Source of the DNA: Panorpa germanica | Taxonomy: Eukaryota; Arthropoda; Insecta; Mecoptera; Panorpidae | NCBI GenBank assembly: GCA_963678705.1 | Contig: OY783212.1 | Span: 9,486,001 to 9,550,000 of the forward strand | Reading direction: 5' to 3' | Length of the DNA stretch: 64,000 nucleotides | Shown here: piece by piece, positions 35,257-48,000 of the stretch | How the letters are laid out: every line of letters begins with the position of its first letter | How positions within the stretch are numbered: the first letter of the stretch is position 1 | Made by a program: the position numbers and the translations under genes | The notes under the pieces: model-generated | Told to the model about the DNA's origin: nothing | What the model saw: the letters and a program-made list of their open reading frames with translations, nothing else | The model's database searches: none

Positions 35257-35559
35257 ATAGTAATAGGTTTATGTGGTGAAGAAGAGGCAGATCCTGATCA
35301 CATTCTGTGGCAATGTAAAAATACAGCAATGGCAAGAAATGGACTCCAAAGTGCGGTGCTACAGACTTCGCAGACGCTTCCTGTTAACACCGCCTTTTTT
35401 ATTGAGAAACCGAAATTTATAACTGCAGTAGCCATGAATAGATCATTCTTGTTGTCTGGATGTAACGTATAAGAAGAAGCAGAACAATATTAGGGGCGAT
35501 AAAAGGCTACGTGCTTAGGAAGCCCGAGAAACTATATTAAAAAAAAAATAGTAATAGGT
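35257..35559 (+). mobile_element. LINE 3' fragment with target site duplication
   Basis: The insert spans 35269-35547 and starts inside the zinc-knuckle coding end (GTGGTGAAGAAGAGGCAGAT). It runs through the 3' terminus GGGCGATAAAAGGC and ends in an A run. It is bounded by ATAGTAATAGGT at 35257-35268 and 35548-35559. The 12-base duplication shows normal target-primed insertion of a severely 5'-truncated copy. Very close in sequence to the 12.2-kb copy, so fairly young. Confidence 0.88.
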
Positions 35560-36187
35560 CTTTCAATTTCTTAAAAATTTAAATATTTAATGCGATGCAT
35601 AAAAGTAATTTTATTGTATATTTCTTTCACCCCACATAAAATCAGTATGAATTGCAAGTAAGAACTAGGCTCTCAGTCATACTGATAATAAAGCATAGTT
35701 CAAATTTAGTGCTTGCTTCTTTTTTATTTCTTTTGTATCTGCGTGATTTATTTTTGCCTACACTCTCTAACTGTATCTAGAAACTGTCTTAAAAACAGTT
35801 GTTTTGACTTAAACAATGTTTTATTTGTATACATTTTAATTCAATGTTCCACTTTGTAATGAAAGTAACGCTTTATGCTAAGTTTATGGTTTGTATGTTC
35901 TTTATGCAAGATAATATAAAATTATATCAGTAATAATTCATAAACATTTATTAAAATAATTGCTGGTAATAAGTACGAGTACTGACAGACGTTTAGAATC
36001 GTTTGTAGTTCAACGTCTGCAGAAGAAGGCACCAGGAAGTGTTAGATGGTTAATGTTTTGCTGCTGGCGGCTGCTGATTAGCATCAAAGGATTTTGTTTC
36101 TGAATAAATTTAAATATAAAGTTACGTTCAATATTATATAATATACTTGTCTAATTATATATGTTTGCAGCCGTTTGCTATCTGATA

Positions 36188-36594
36188 GGCTTGTCGCACA
36201 CTGCAAGCGGTTTTAATAGAATTTTGGCGCTAATACGCTTTACCTATCCAAACCCTGTAAATGTTTTGAACCCTGCACAAAGTAAGCGAAAAAGTCGTTC
36301 GAATACGGGCGTTACGTAGGTCTCATACTAGAAGCGTATATGAAAGAGAAAGCAATATTCTCTTTCATAGCAGTGGTGTATCTATAAAAATTAAAGTAAA
36401 AATTTGTTCTTATGATAACTTATATTAGTGCAAAACAACTCCAATACACCCTACAGTACACAAGCTTGATTTGGCGTACTGTCATATCGGTACGTGGTTT
36501 ATGTGTATTATGACACAACACATGCAAAGAACACAGAAGTCTGCTTGCTTTAAGCTCAACCAAGCCGCAAATTTACGTTAGTGTGCGACAGGCC
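36188..36594. mobile_element. MITE with GGC(C/T)TGTCGCACACT termini
   Basis: About 407 bp with termini GGCTTGTCGCACACT and, inverted on the right, GGCCTGTCGCACACTAACG. The right end is followed by TTA and the left is preceded by ATA, so a TTA duplication is likely but decayed. A partial relative lies at 46455-46612. Probably also of the Harbinger group, but a different family from the element at 30.5 kb. Non-coding. Confidence 0.65.
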
Positions 36595-37925
36595 TTAGAC
36601 GAATGTATCTCTAAGAAGTAGAAACGCTGTTGTTATACTTAAATAGTTGCAAAAATGTATATTTCCTTGTCTCCTTAATTAGCACAATTTAAAGAACAAT
36701 ATAAAATAGTGAATAGTTTGAAGTGTAACTTGTAGACGTATAGCATCGTAAATGTTCAAGTCGTCGTTAAATAATAGCGATGCTAGCTTACTACAAGGTA
36801 TTTAAAGGACACATTTTCTACCTCGGTTGAACAAGAATTCTGTAAAACTTAGGAAAACCATTCTCTCTTCCAATTATAGCGAGTAATATTGCTTTAAACA
36901 AATATATAATATGGTATAATAAATATATATAAAGGATTGCAGACCTCTTTTTTTACTTATAACTATAAACACCAAACGACGTCATAATTCTGTGGACTTT
37001 AAGAGTAACATGATGCTGCTGAATCATAGAAAGGGTTCAATGCAGACCAGACAGTCTTATGACAATCTTCATATTTGTTAATAAATAATACTGTACTAAT
37101 TAATACTATTGTATAACAGGTTATAACTTACAATTAGTAAAATTTGATAATCACTGACACTATTTAAACGAAAATAAAAAACATTCGTTAGTTTAGCTAC
37201 AAACAAATCATAAAAACGTATCTCTTTTTTAGTCTTTCAAGATGATGTATCCCCTTAATCTTATTCCCTATAATCTTATACACGACAATAGTACACGTAC
37301 ATTATTATCTGCAACAGGAGAACACAAGCTCAACTCAACAGTCGACAGTACAAGAAATTAATTTGAACAATGCTTATTATTTCTACAAGATATGACAGTA
37401 CACAATTCGTCATAAAAGTAAGGTTAAGTTGACACTACGTTTAAATAAATTAACAAACGTAAACAAAAGACATTGTCGAAAATTATATTGCTAAAAGTTT
37501 TCCCTCGGGAACATATAAAGTTACAGAAAATGACATAAAATATGTTTCTACGTTTAATATATAGTACACCAGCTATTGCAGGAACAGGCAACAGCTTCTC
37601 CAGCTTATTTTATGACAAATACAATAAAACATCTGTTTAATAGTGTGTATATTTTGTGTGCTATGTTTCTGTGTATTTATATGAGTATTTAAAGGTGTGT
37701 TAGTGAAACTATGCTTAGTGTGTGTGTGTGTCTGCTAAACACTTTGTTAAATTACAAGAGCTACAAGTACGTATGCTGTTTTAATAACCCGCGAAAATTA
37801 AAAATATTACTTTATGACATTCACATTTACTTTACTGGGTTAACGTATTCTACTGAATTATTTATAAAATTATTTTAAAAATACGTATGTTATGCAAAGA
37901 ATATTTATATGTATTTAAGAGATAT
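36595..37925. other. Gene-free stretch
   Basis: Nothing beyond AT-rich intergenic sequence and a short GT run near 37723-37732. Confidence 0.35.
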
Positions 37926-38082
37926 AAATCTGATCAGGGATTCGGAAAACGACAGTGGCCATGGATAAATCGATCTTGTTGTCGGGATATAAAGTTAAAA
38001 AAGAGCAGAACTTTATAAGGGGCGATAAAAGGCTACGTGCCTAAGAAGCCCAAGAAACCATGAACAAAAAAAATCTGATCAG
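37926..38082 (+). mobile_element. Very short LINE 3' end with target site duplication
   Basis: The insert 37938-38070 has only the end of the coding region (TTCGGAAAACGACAGTGG on) plus the 3' terminus GGGCGATAAAAGGCTACG and an A-rich tail. It is flanked by AAATCTGATCAG at 37926-37937 and 38071-38082. Same LINE family as the 35.3-kb copy. Confidence 0.88.
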
Positions 38083-38430
38083 ATCTTTAGATATTTGACA
38101 AGCGAGAAAAGGGTAAATTAGTACGATCTGAAAATAATAACTTTATTGCAAACTCTTAGTTTTAGTTCCACTTGCATACATGCTAAACAATAAACATTTT
38201 GCTGAAGATTTACTTCAGCAAAATTTTCACAAAGTTTTTTAATCTTTGAAAAGAGCTGTGCTAGAAGTTTTGCACAACAACAACTAAACTACACGAAACT
38301 GTTTTTAACGAGTATAGTCATAATTTTTTTTTATCTGACTAGCCAACATGCTTGCAAATTCTCAGATTCTATTCAATCCGAATAGAGAATTCAATATTCA
38401 TATATGCTCCATAATGTGATACAATATCCC

Positions 38431-38431
38431 G

Positions 38432-38514
<83 letters not shown>
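38431..38514. repeat. TA microsatellite
   Basis: An almost uninterrupted TA dinucleotide array of about 80 bases, sitting inside or beside the dispersed repeat at 38520-38710. The tyrosine/isoleucine frame read across it is an artefact. Confidence 0.95.
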
Positions 38515-38516
<2 letters not shown>

Positions 38517-38519
38517 CAA

Positions 38520-38710
38520 ATATATGAAATGAATAAACATGACAGTACATACTATGTACATGCAGCAATGTTTAAATATGCATTTGCACATACATATGAT
38601 ATACAGTGTATGTTTTACATCACAACAGCATATACATAGGATATGCAAATACGTGAATGGTTATACCTTAAATATAGTATTTATATCAAAATGTTTTCTG
38701 GGTAATTCAG
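38520..38710 (+). repeat. Dispersed repeat (AATAAACATG family), long copy
   Basis: Shares GAATAAACATGACAGTACAT, TACATGCAGCAATGTTTAAA and ATACAGTGTATGTTTTACAT with the inverted repeat arms around unit C. It also shares TTTTCTGGGTA with the 23.96-kb copy. The class is unknown. Association with a TA array in this copy suggests expansion of an internal TA tract. Confidence 0.6.
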
Positions 38711-39641
38711 TATAATACTATCAGGTTATGGAAAAAAATATTTTCTTTAAATAATTGTCGTGGGCCATTTGACTTCTTATAAATTCTCGTTACTTGTTGA
38801 ACACTCTTCGTATGTATTAAATTGTTAATTAATATTACCTTTTACTCACCGTACGCATCTTCATTCTAATTTAAACAACAATTTCCATGTGTTTATCCAA
38901 TTATTCTTTCGTACTTTATCTCCCGAGTAACTTCGTGGCTTCCTTGTCGATTGCCAACGTGATGCACATCATGTGTGATATTCCAATGAAGCTATCTGCG
39001 TTTGCGTTTGGGTTTTGCGTTTCCATTTTCAATATGTACATTGTACACACGTAATATTTGCTGGTGTTGATGGTTTCTTTGACTCTCATTTTTCGTTTAG
39101 AAATTTTTGGTACTTACTTGTTTGTAGAAATCGTTTTTATAATAGAAAGTTAAAGCACAACATTCAACTTTCATCCCACTGAGCTTTTCATCTACCCCTA
39201 AATTCAGTACCCTATTTGTGTATGTACCTTATGTATTATTATCTGAAAATACACTGTTACAAATATAGCATAATACTTATTATGTGTTTTTATGTTATTT
39301 TAACGTATTGTAGTTGAAGCTCACTTTAAGACCATTATTTTAGTAACACATATTATATATTTCAGTTATTCAAAATTATTCCTGTATTATAACATACTCT
39401 AGATAAAATCAGTTATTTCAATTAATACTTAATGCTAACTTGCAATCTGCTTTGAATTAATCAGTCATGTTTTATGAGTAACCCATCGAAGTAATTTCAA
39501 CATTAAATAAATATGTTATCTTACATTCATGTAATATTTTACTTCAAGGAAACCTTGTAGTATATAATCTAAAAAGAATTTATTTTGTACCTATATTAAA
39601 TTTGAAGATTATATAATCTGTAAAAGGATCTTCTTAAGTAG

Positions 39642-39950
39642 TTTTTTTATATATAATTTCTCGGGCTTCCAAGGCACGTAGCCTTTTATCGCCCCTAATA
39701 ATGTTCTGCTTATTTTTAATTTTACTTTAACTAAACTTTGTATCAACCAAACAGGCGCAGTATTGGTTGTATTTTATAAAATTCTTTACCTTTATCAGAA
39801 TTATCCCACTTGTCTTGCCAATTTTTCATTTCATTTTTTCAGATTCAGCTTTCATATCTGATTTTATAAAATATGAAATATAGTTATCACAGAAAGCAGC
39901 TAACCTAACTGCCATTTGGTCAGCTTTTTCATTTCCCTTAATTCCATTTT
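39642..39950 (-). mobile_element. LINE 3' fragment with internal deletion
   Basis: On the minus strand it has the RNase H tail region (GGGAATTAAGGGAAATGAAA and on), then jumps to the 3' terminus. The zinc-knuckle coding part present at 7.8 and 12.2 kb is missing. The 3' end has the usual GGGGCGATAAAAGG and GCCCGAGAAATTATATA. Confidence 0.75.
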
Positions 39951-39954
39951 AAGT

Positions 39955-41099
39955 AGTTTATAATTTAGTAAATGGGCAAAAAGGTAGACTTACACTTTCG
40001 AAAAGCCGAAAAATAGGTAACAAAATGTTTTATGAGAAACAAAATTGTTTACCTAATAGGCAACTCTTGTTATTTTAGATAAACCTTAAATATACATAAA
40101 TATGTTAAGCGAGAATCTTTTATTAATGAAGATTTATAAGGAATTATTAAGAAATCAGTGACGGCATAGTGACCGAGAACGTTGATCGAGTCGTTCATAT
40201 AAAATGTCAATATTATGGGCCACAAATTGCGACACCACTTCACCTGTTAGAATCGCAACTTTACAAAGCATGTCATTTCACCAACGGGTTTTTGTGACGT
40301 CTGGTATTACGTTCATAAATACTTTAAAAGTATCTAGATACTAAAACTAGCTACATAAATTGCAACCCTATCTATTAATGAACATGTTATGAAATTAACA
40401 GTGTACACGCCTGAACCCTTTCTATAGAATAAGTTTCAACTATATCTTTTCCGTTCTTCTTCTTATGTTTTCGTCCATTTTCAAAGTTTTCAAAGTATTT
40501 TCCCATACCAATTCCATCACTCCATTTTCCATTCACCATCAACCACCGCACCATTCTCTCTCCATCCGCTCGCTATACAAAGCTTTTGCAATTATGTATC
40601 TGGGATTTCACCTGATCCGCCAACAGAAATTGAAATATGTCAGCATTTTGCTATTGTTTGCGATATTTTACAGATCACGACGTCCACCCACTCCCCTCAC
40701 TATCCTCCTCACTCCCTTACACCCACCCCACAACGCACAACGTCAAGACAGCATCATAACATAAGCACAACAGATCTGACGCGATGAATACTCAAATTTA
40801 TACTCCTCTCTACTTGTAACTCGTACCTTTGTCTCGACTGATGATGAAATTAATAAAACTTGTTTACAGTGATGAAGGACGCAATCATTCTGAAGATCCA
40901 TTTGTTAAGTTTTTGTATCACGTTGTTTTACAAACACGATTCAATTATGCTTATTTAAATATTTTCGGTACAGGGTGACTGGAAAGGGCAGCCCCTATTT
41001 TATTTTTTTAAGTCTAATAATTTTATTAACACTTAAAAGAACAACTTGCACTTCAAATTATTCACCGATGTTCTGGTGAAAAAAATTAAACTTCAATTT
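39955..41099. other. Gene-free stretch
   Basis: A diverged repeat related to 14.05-14.3 kb occupies about 39955-40110. The open frame at 40465-40764 covers pyrimidine-rich sequence with no family resemblance and is not supported. Confidence 0.35.
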
Positions 41100-41830
41100 G
41101 AGAAACCAAGATTTCATTAAGAAAAGTCAGCTAAATGGAAAGGCTTATTATTTGTTTTATCCAAATTTAAGGAAGAAAGATGGTTCAGAAACGTGTCTCG
41201 CAAAATTATATCAACTATAATCAGAATCAAAAGTAATCATTGCAAAATTCTATCTCACCTGTATGAAATTAATTTTAAATCTGACGATAGATTCTAATGT
41301 GGCGAATTAGGAACTTTAGATCATATTATATCTGAATGCATAAATTATAATTTACAAAGACCAAAATGAAACAGTAAAATATTAAATGTGATTAAAACCT
41401 TTTCTATTAATACTAAATTTTTGTTAAGTGATTCAAGATTCTAATTAGTGAATTAGTTAAATTTCTACTATTATACTAATCTCCTGCTATCTACTAATTT
41501 TTATTTCTACTATCTACTAATACTAAAATAGATTTGTAGTGGTATCAAATGATTATATTTTATAAAGTTACGATTATGATTAGTGGCTCAGACAAAACCT
41601 AGTTATGTTTAATCTAAGAGGCTCTTATTTTAAACACCTCTAATCTTGAAAAGTGGGATTTTAAGGTACTAATATACCTAAAATTGTTTCTCACAAGTTT
41701 TATGATTATGGTAATAGTAAAAAAGTAAACTTCATTTAATGTTAAAGTAATTTAATTTAAGTTATGTTAGAGTAAAATGTTGTATATTAGGTAAATTGTT
41801 TACGTAACACTAGGTAATTTTTGTAAGAGA
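41100..41830 (+). mobile_element. Degraded C-terminus and 3' end of a second LINE family
   Basis: One frame includes CGELGTLDHIISEC, a degraded zinc-knuckle motif of the LINE C-terminus (compare GEEEADPDHILWQC in the main family). The sequence leading into it resembles the linker after RNase H. At least one in-frame stop lies next to the motif. The following tract to about 41830 resembles 14.05-14.3 kb. It is older and distinct from the main LINE family. Confidence 0.5.
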
Positions 41831-42154
41831 CCATCATCCATCATTACCATCATTAGTAACGTAGGATTGAGGGGCACACAAAATGATGACAATATATAAC
41901 AATGGCGGGTCATCAGCTTTGTGACGTCACATATGATCTAAAATATTAAAAGTACTGAATATTGCCACCAACGTCGTCCTTATTTAGAATACTTTTTCGG
42001 AAAAATATAATGTGAGAATATTTATTTAAATTTATATTAATTCAAACCGTGTGACGTCACAAAGAAAGGACCAGGGTGAGTTTTCAAGGTATGACAAAGG
42101 GGAGTGGGGGTCAGTATAGCATGAAATTTGTGTGATGTAATTTATAGATGGTCT
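41828..42154. mobile_element. MITE-like element with paired CRE-type palindromes
   Basis: Ends AGACCATC...GATGGTCT are inverted and bound about 325 bp. Inside, two identical palindromes GTGACGTCAC lie at 41921-41930 and 42051-42060. The right part (GGGGAGTGGGGGTCAG, TTTGTGTGATGTAATTTA) is of a kind often seen in insect MITEs. Non-coding; the superfamily is not certain. Confidence 0.55.
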
Positions 42155-43082
42155 TAAGCTAGGATATGTTAAACTTGCATTCCAAGACAGTTTCTATATA
42201 AAAAATGCTTGTGGTAAGCTACAAAGTGCGAAACTCGCATTCCAAGACAAATTTCCACCTGGGATATATTTATCTTTATATTTTTTGTATATTCTATTGT
42301 TTCTAAGTGCGATATTACAAATACATAACATAAACATAAAGACGTAATATTATCTATGACCTGCATTTATTGACCTGTAACAACAGTTCATAAAATACCC
42401 ACTATAACACCACAATAAAAAAATAATTTTAAAATGCATTACATTAGGGAATTCCATATTCTGTTATCACCAGCCTTATCACCAGAAATTAATATTCATA
42501 ACATAAATGGTGTATAATCTGTGTCCAGTTTAGAACGATATCCAATGACCCGTGTTGTGTCAACGCTTCCAACACACATACGTTGTCACCAGTAGTCAGT
42601 AACTGTATTCATGTTAAATAATAAAACAACATAAAACATTGAAAACTCAGTAAATATTCAAAAACATATTGCAGACATGTTTCAAACTATTTTTATTTCC
42701 GTTAAAGGACGATAACATTTCCTGAATTAAACTGCATATTGAAAAAAGAATGAAAATAAAATAACACGCTGCTAAAATTATAGTTTTAAAAAAGTTATAC
42801 ATATATTGATATTTAATAGAAATTTTATGTTAAAGTAATGAATTCGAAGTAAATAAATTTGTTTAAGTGATAGATTAGGCTGTTATTTTTAATTCTCTGT
42901 GAAACTTTAGTTATGGAATAATTGACGTTTAAATAAAAAATGGGTTTTTAACCCCATTTATTAATTATTAACGAGAGTTAAATAACAAAATATGTAACCG
43001 AGGTACGTTACCGGGTTAAGCTACAGTTATGACAGCTGAGAAATTACCCTAACGTAGAGCTTTGAAAAATAGGCTCTAAGTA

Positions 43083-43246
43083 ACAACAACACAGCTGCCT
43101 AATAGGTTTACGATTATGCATGTACATAATCAATATAACTTAATAAAAAACAAACTCAGAAAATATAACTCTTGTCCAGGAATCAAACTCGAAGACACAG
43201 AGGTCTAGCGTCAAGTGTCAATGCTTTCTTCCACTGTGTCGTCTAT
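43083..43246 (-). mobile_element. tRNA-derived SINE, diverged copy
   Basis: Head region retained: an A-box side (GACGACACAGTGGAAGAAAG on the minus strand) and a decayed B-box (GAGTTTGATTCC). The following body to the AATAGGTTTACG end matches the 29.3-kb copy. The distal 3' part is missing. Confidence 0.65.
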
Positions 43247-44968
43247 CAATGATTAGAAAAAGAACAAGTTTTAATTGGGATGAGATTTACGAACCAGTTA
43301 CATAAATTACAGCTCAACGCTAAAATGAATAAATTGTTATTGGATATAATTGAATTTGTGATAGTGGAAGCAAAAGAGAAAACGGTCATTTGAAGCAAGA
43401 AATATAATTCAAGAATCTTGACTGATAGAACAATACAATTTATTGAAAATCAACCATCTAGATATATGAGAAGCGGCAGGCATGTTGGGCCATGGTCAGA
43501 ATTACTAATTTATAGGGGCACCAAATTTATATATTTTATCAGTTGTTGATGTAATAGTGTTACATTTTTAGGAATGCCAAAAAACACATGGCAAAATTTG
43601 TTTGGACTGTTACTGATTATGGTTTCACCAAATTTTTCAGGTCAGGGCTACTTCCAAGCTAAATATACGGTAGTGTATATATCATTTATTTTATTTCATT
43701 AATTTTTTTAGGCAAGAAAGTCTTAAGCTATCATATTATTCATAACTTACAATATATGTTTTGGGTCAATAAATTTGCAAGGTTATCAGTACAGCTCGGA
43801 TTTAAATGCAATTTGCAGGATATTTGCGGATATTTTAGGGAATACCCATATTTGTGCATATTTATATCATTTTTATGTTTGTTGAATATTTTAATATAAC
43901 TGTTTTATTTTAGATGTTAACGAGAATTAAAGACCTTGGCTTTTTGCTAGGGTTGTCCTAGGAATTATTAATAGAAATAAAACAGCCGTTTAAAAAAGTG
44001 GATAGTACAGTGATTCTATTTTCAGTTTAGAGCTCATAAGATAACGACCACAGGTATTACACAAATTGAATTTCAAATACAGAAAAAGAATTCTAAAGAT
44101 CAAAAGTATTTTAGTTTTTTAGATTTGCTTCAATATACTGCTGAAATTATCGATATCTAAATATTAACACAATGTTTAATATTTTATTCATTTCTAGGTT
44201 AGAATTCAATCTTCTCTTTCTGAGAAATAACACGCCGTTTTTTCATTCTTAATATATTTACTTATGGTACATAAACAAAGCACGGTCATTGCCAGAAATA
44301 TCGAAAATATAATACAGGAAAATTTTTGTTATCACTAGACATTATTACGATTTTTTATAAAAACAAATCTTCACAAAATAAATTATCTCGTTTTCTTAGG
44401 AGCAAAATAAATGTAATAATTGTTGCATATAAATCAGGTGTTATTACAGTGTTGTTTGCTTAGCGTTATTATATAAAGTGTATTATCTTTAAACATAATT
44501 TATTTTGTAATTATCTAGTATTGTGGTACTTGTATTCTTTCCTCAATATTCAATGTTACCTATTTTGTTAAATGAAAAGTGTAAACATTTTCCAAAATCT
44601 GAATTACAGTGTACATTGTTAACAATTTTAATTTTATTAGATTTAGGTACCAAAGTGTTTTCTTGGCTTGAAAAAGCACCCTTACTTAATCTTTCTTACT
44701 AACTGAATACAAATGTTTTACGAGCATCTGGAATTTTAAACAATATCCCTCTTCTGAATAACACCTCTCACTTACTTCTCCTACTCCTCCTTCGTGGATT
44801 GACGCCTGCTTTACCTATAGTTAATGTAACACCAACTGAACGTATTTTTAAGCTGTGTTATAAGATATAATACTTAGACATAATTTGATTTGTTGTGAAA
44901 CATTTTAAACTATTTGTATTTAGGAAATGTGTACGTTATAAAAATAATGCAAATATAATGAAATAATC
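43247..44968. other. Gene-free stretch
   Basis: No exon, RNA or repeat was recognised with confidence. Confidence 0.3.
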
Positions 44969-45143
44969 CAGTGCCGTATTAACGTTATTGATTAAATGGG
45001 GGCCCCAAAAAAAGATTAATTTATGACCAGATAGAATTAAGTTTGGCGTAAGAATAGAAAAATAGAATACGAAAACTTGAGATCAGAAATAGAAACTTAG
45101 AAAGCGTCTTACAATACGCCTAGAATATCGTAATACGGCCCTG
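44969..45143. mobile_element. Small hAT-like MITE
   Basis: Termini CAGTGCCGTATTA and, inverted on the right, CAGGGCCGTATTACGATATT enclose 175 bp. CAG(G/T)GCCG-type ends are typical of hAT-superfamily elements, but a matching 8-base flanking duplication was not seen. Part of the inside (GGGGCCCCAAAAAAAGATTAA) resembles 32755-32860. Confidence 0.55.
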
Positions 45144-46454
45144 ACTTCACCTCGAAGACCGAGGATGACGCGAATATCGTCAGTCTGTTGTATGAGGAAA
45201 AAACGTTTGTTTATTTATTAATTTATTAAATAAATAAATATAAATGTAAATGAGTTTTTAAGAAATTCCGAGAAAACACTGGCTATTTTTGGACTCTATA
45301 AAAAAAGATGAATAAATAAGTTATAGGTTTTTTGCAAGATAGAATTTGCTAAAGAAACAGAAAAAACATTATCTAATAAATTACGCCACACAAATTTCTT
45401 GTCATATTCTTCATATTGTCATATTCTTGTCACATTTTGTGGATCCCTCCCCATTTATGTGATGGTTTATTTTACTAATTTACTGATTTTTTTTTATATT
45501 GTCCCTCACGGAAATTACTTATAATTACGAATACATATAATTTTATTAGAAAATAAAATGGATTACAAAATACTCGTATGAAACAACAATAATTAAATTA
45601 TATAGTGTGTTTGAAGTCTGGTTATAATTAACCCCCATTTTCTTGCCCCGTAAAAGTTTTCCGCCGAGTACTTCAATCTTTCCTAATTCGCGTTTGTTTA
45701 TATCGTTTAGGAAATCATACTTAGTTACAGTAAGGAATTAGAGACTGAGACTGATTGAGCTATACTTTGCATTGATTAAGCATTTAAAACCATTTTCCTA
45801 CCGGATGTACGAGTTTATATTTAAATATTGGTTCTAGGCAGATGATAAAAAGCCTACAAAACGAATCTTTCGCTACATTCTATTTTACTGTTCGTCAAAG
45901 AATTATTATTTGACTCCTGGAGACACAGAGGTGAAGCTGAATAAATAGAAAATAACATTTCGTTGTAATAGTCAACATAAAAGTTAAATTAATGAAAATC
46001 ATTTGTTTTGTTGACTGTACCATTGTTTATAGCCTCCTTTTGAATCTAACAACCTCCCTAGATCACCCGCCCACCCATTCATTACAAAATAGATTCATCT
46101 TTCAGTAACAAGATGACAGATGATTTATCCGGATATGTAAATAAAGGTGAACTCATTGTTCCGAACTTATTAATTGCAACACTTGTAGCAAATATTTGTC
46201 TCTTTCTCAAACTGAATAATTCGAATTCATTATTAACCATTATTATTCAATGGTCTATATGGATGACGGGGACTGGCTGGAAGTCAAATGCAGAAACTAA
46301 ATGGTAGATGCATAAGTATATTAACTACGGCATTTTTTATCATGAAAGAAATCTTTTACTTTAACTTTTATCGATATACCACTGTTATGAAACAAACTGT
46401 CATATCACTTCCAGTATATTCGTTTGGTTAAAATTCACTGATATACGTTTCCAC

Positions 46455-46612
46455 TATGAGAGCTACGTAACACCCGTATTCGGACGGCTTTGTCGCTTGC
46501 GAGGTGTGTGCGAGGGTTCATTACATTTACAGAATTCGCATAGGTAAAGCGTAGTAGCGCGTATACGTCCGGTCAAAATTCGCATAAATACGCTTGCAGT
46601 GTGCGAGAGGCT
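46455..46612. mobile_element. Partial MITE related to the 36.2-kb element
   Basis: Inverse orientation relative to 36.2 kb. ACGTAACACCCGTATTCGGA, GGTAAAGCGTAGTAGCGC and CGCTTGCAGTGTGCGA correspond in order to the left half of that element. It ends GAGGC followed by TTTA. The other half is missing. Confidence 0.6.
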
Positions 46613-46617
46613 TTACT

Positions 46618-47854
46618 GAAATATTTAGCTGCAGACTAAAACTATGAAAACATATCTACTTTAGAATATCCTTTAATTAAAGTAAATAAAAAATAATTTA
46701 TATAAGTGATTTAAAAATGGAAAAGGTAGTCTATATTACAAAGCGCGATTACATCAAGAAATTTCACAATGATTAATATTAGAAAAGTGAACAAGAAATA
46801 GTAAAGAATTAGGTAAGAAAATATTCTTATAAATTAAAGTGTAATTTAACAACTCAAAGAAAAATTATAAATGTAATTATATCTCGAGGTTAAATTGTTA
46901 GACGTGTTTAATTAAATATAATACAACAATTAAGTAATTAGTATAATTAATAATACTTTATCATTCGTTCATTGTTATAAAACAGATAACACAGCAGCAA
47001 AGCTCATTCATTGTTTTTCATAGTCAATGTTAATTTGTTTTTCTTTTTAACCGGAAAAAGTTATAATTTTCATAATTGTGACTTTTATAAATTAAATTTA
47101 TATTTTTAAAATGGATATATTAAATACTTAAAAGAAAAAAGAAAAAAAACATAATATAAAGAATTTACGTGCACAAAAAGCTCCCTGCTTTACTCCGCGT
47201 GAAATACAATTAAGCTCTGTCATTCTTTTATCTCAATTCCCATAATTCCTCCACTTTATTTCTTGTGGAATTTGAAAATTCGTGGCAATAAAAATGAGTT
47301 TTGTTTTAAATGTTTACTTTTATTCTTATACTTATTTTTGATAAAACACAAACCGACAGCTTTTTTCGGTTTTTATTGTAGTTATTTATACGGTCTTATA
47401 ACTTATTACACCCCAGATAGATAAAATACATTTATTTGTACAGTGTGGTCTACAGATAAACTTATTCAGTGGCGTAGAATTTTATAATTATTCATTTGAT
47501 TTACTTTATATATTACGTTTTATATTACATATTTTAATCCTCACTAAAACTAAAATCAAACTCTCTATATATCAAATACTATGTCAAATACTTTTGTACG
47601 CTAACAATCTATCTTCTGTGCTCGAATCTTCATATTTCTCGTTCCTGATCCTTCTCTTTCTTTTTACTCTTTCCTTCTGTAAGACATCTCTTTCCTTCTT
47701 TCCTTTCTTCGTTACTTCAGTTCCTATTCTTGAACTTCTCTTTTCGTGAGTTCTCTTGTCGCACTTTTTTCTTAATTGCGAGTATACCTTTTCTTCGGTA
47801 ATTCTCCTTTTATATCTTCATTCGTCAATTAGAAATATATATATTTTTTTTATT
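46618..47854. other. Gene-free stretch with pyrimidine-rich tract
   Basis: No gene. About 47580-47820 is strongly pyrimidine-rich (repeated CTTTCTTT-type blocks) and related in style, but not clearly in sequence, to the tandem repeat at 50.7 kb. Confidence 0.35.
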
Positions 47855-48000
47855 TAACGACTGACTGCTTCCGATGCTAAATCCTATCACCGACGACCTT
47901 CTAGTATGATGGCATAAATTTAATTTGATTACAACCAAACACAGAATATATAATTCTAGTCCGGGGATCCAACTCAAAGATACAGCTGTCGTCTAGTTCT
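47855..48000 (-). mobile_element. tRNA-derived SINE, internally deleted copy
   Basis: Has the body end (CTTCCGATGCTAAATCCTAT, then CACCGACGACCTT) and part of the B-box side (TCCGGGGATCCAACTC), with the A-box part lost and the middle shortened. Confidence 0.6.

Noticed and set aside
38391-38648. Open frame with a long isoleucine-tyrosine run
   Set aside because: It is a translation of the TA microsatellite and the adjoining dispersed repeat.
40465-40764. 99-codon open frame
   Set aside because: Pyrimidine-rich sequence, no family resemblance, and no supporting promoter or splice sites.
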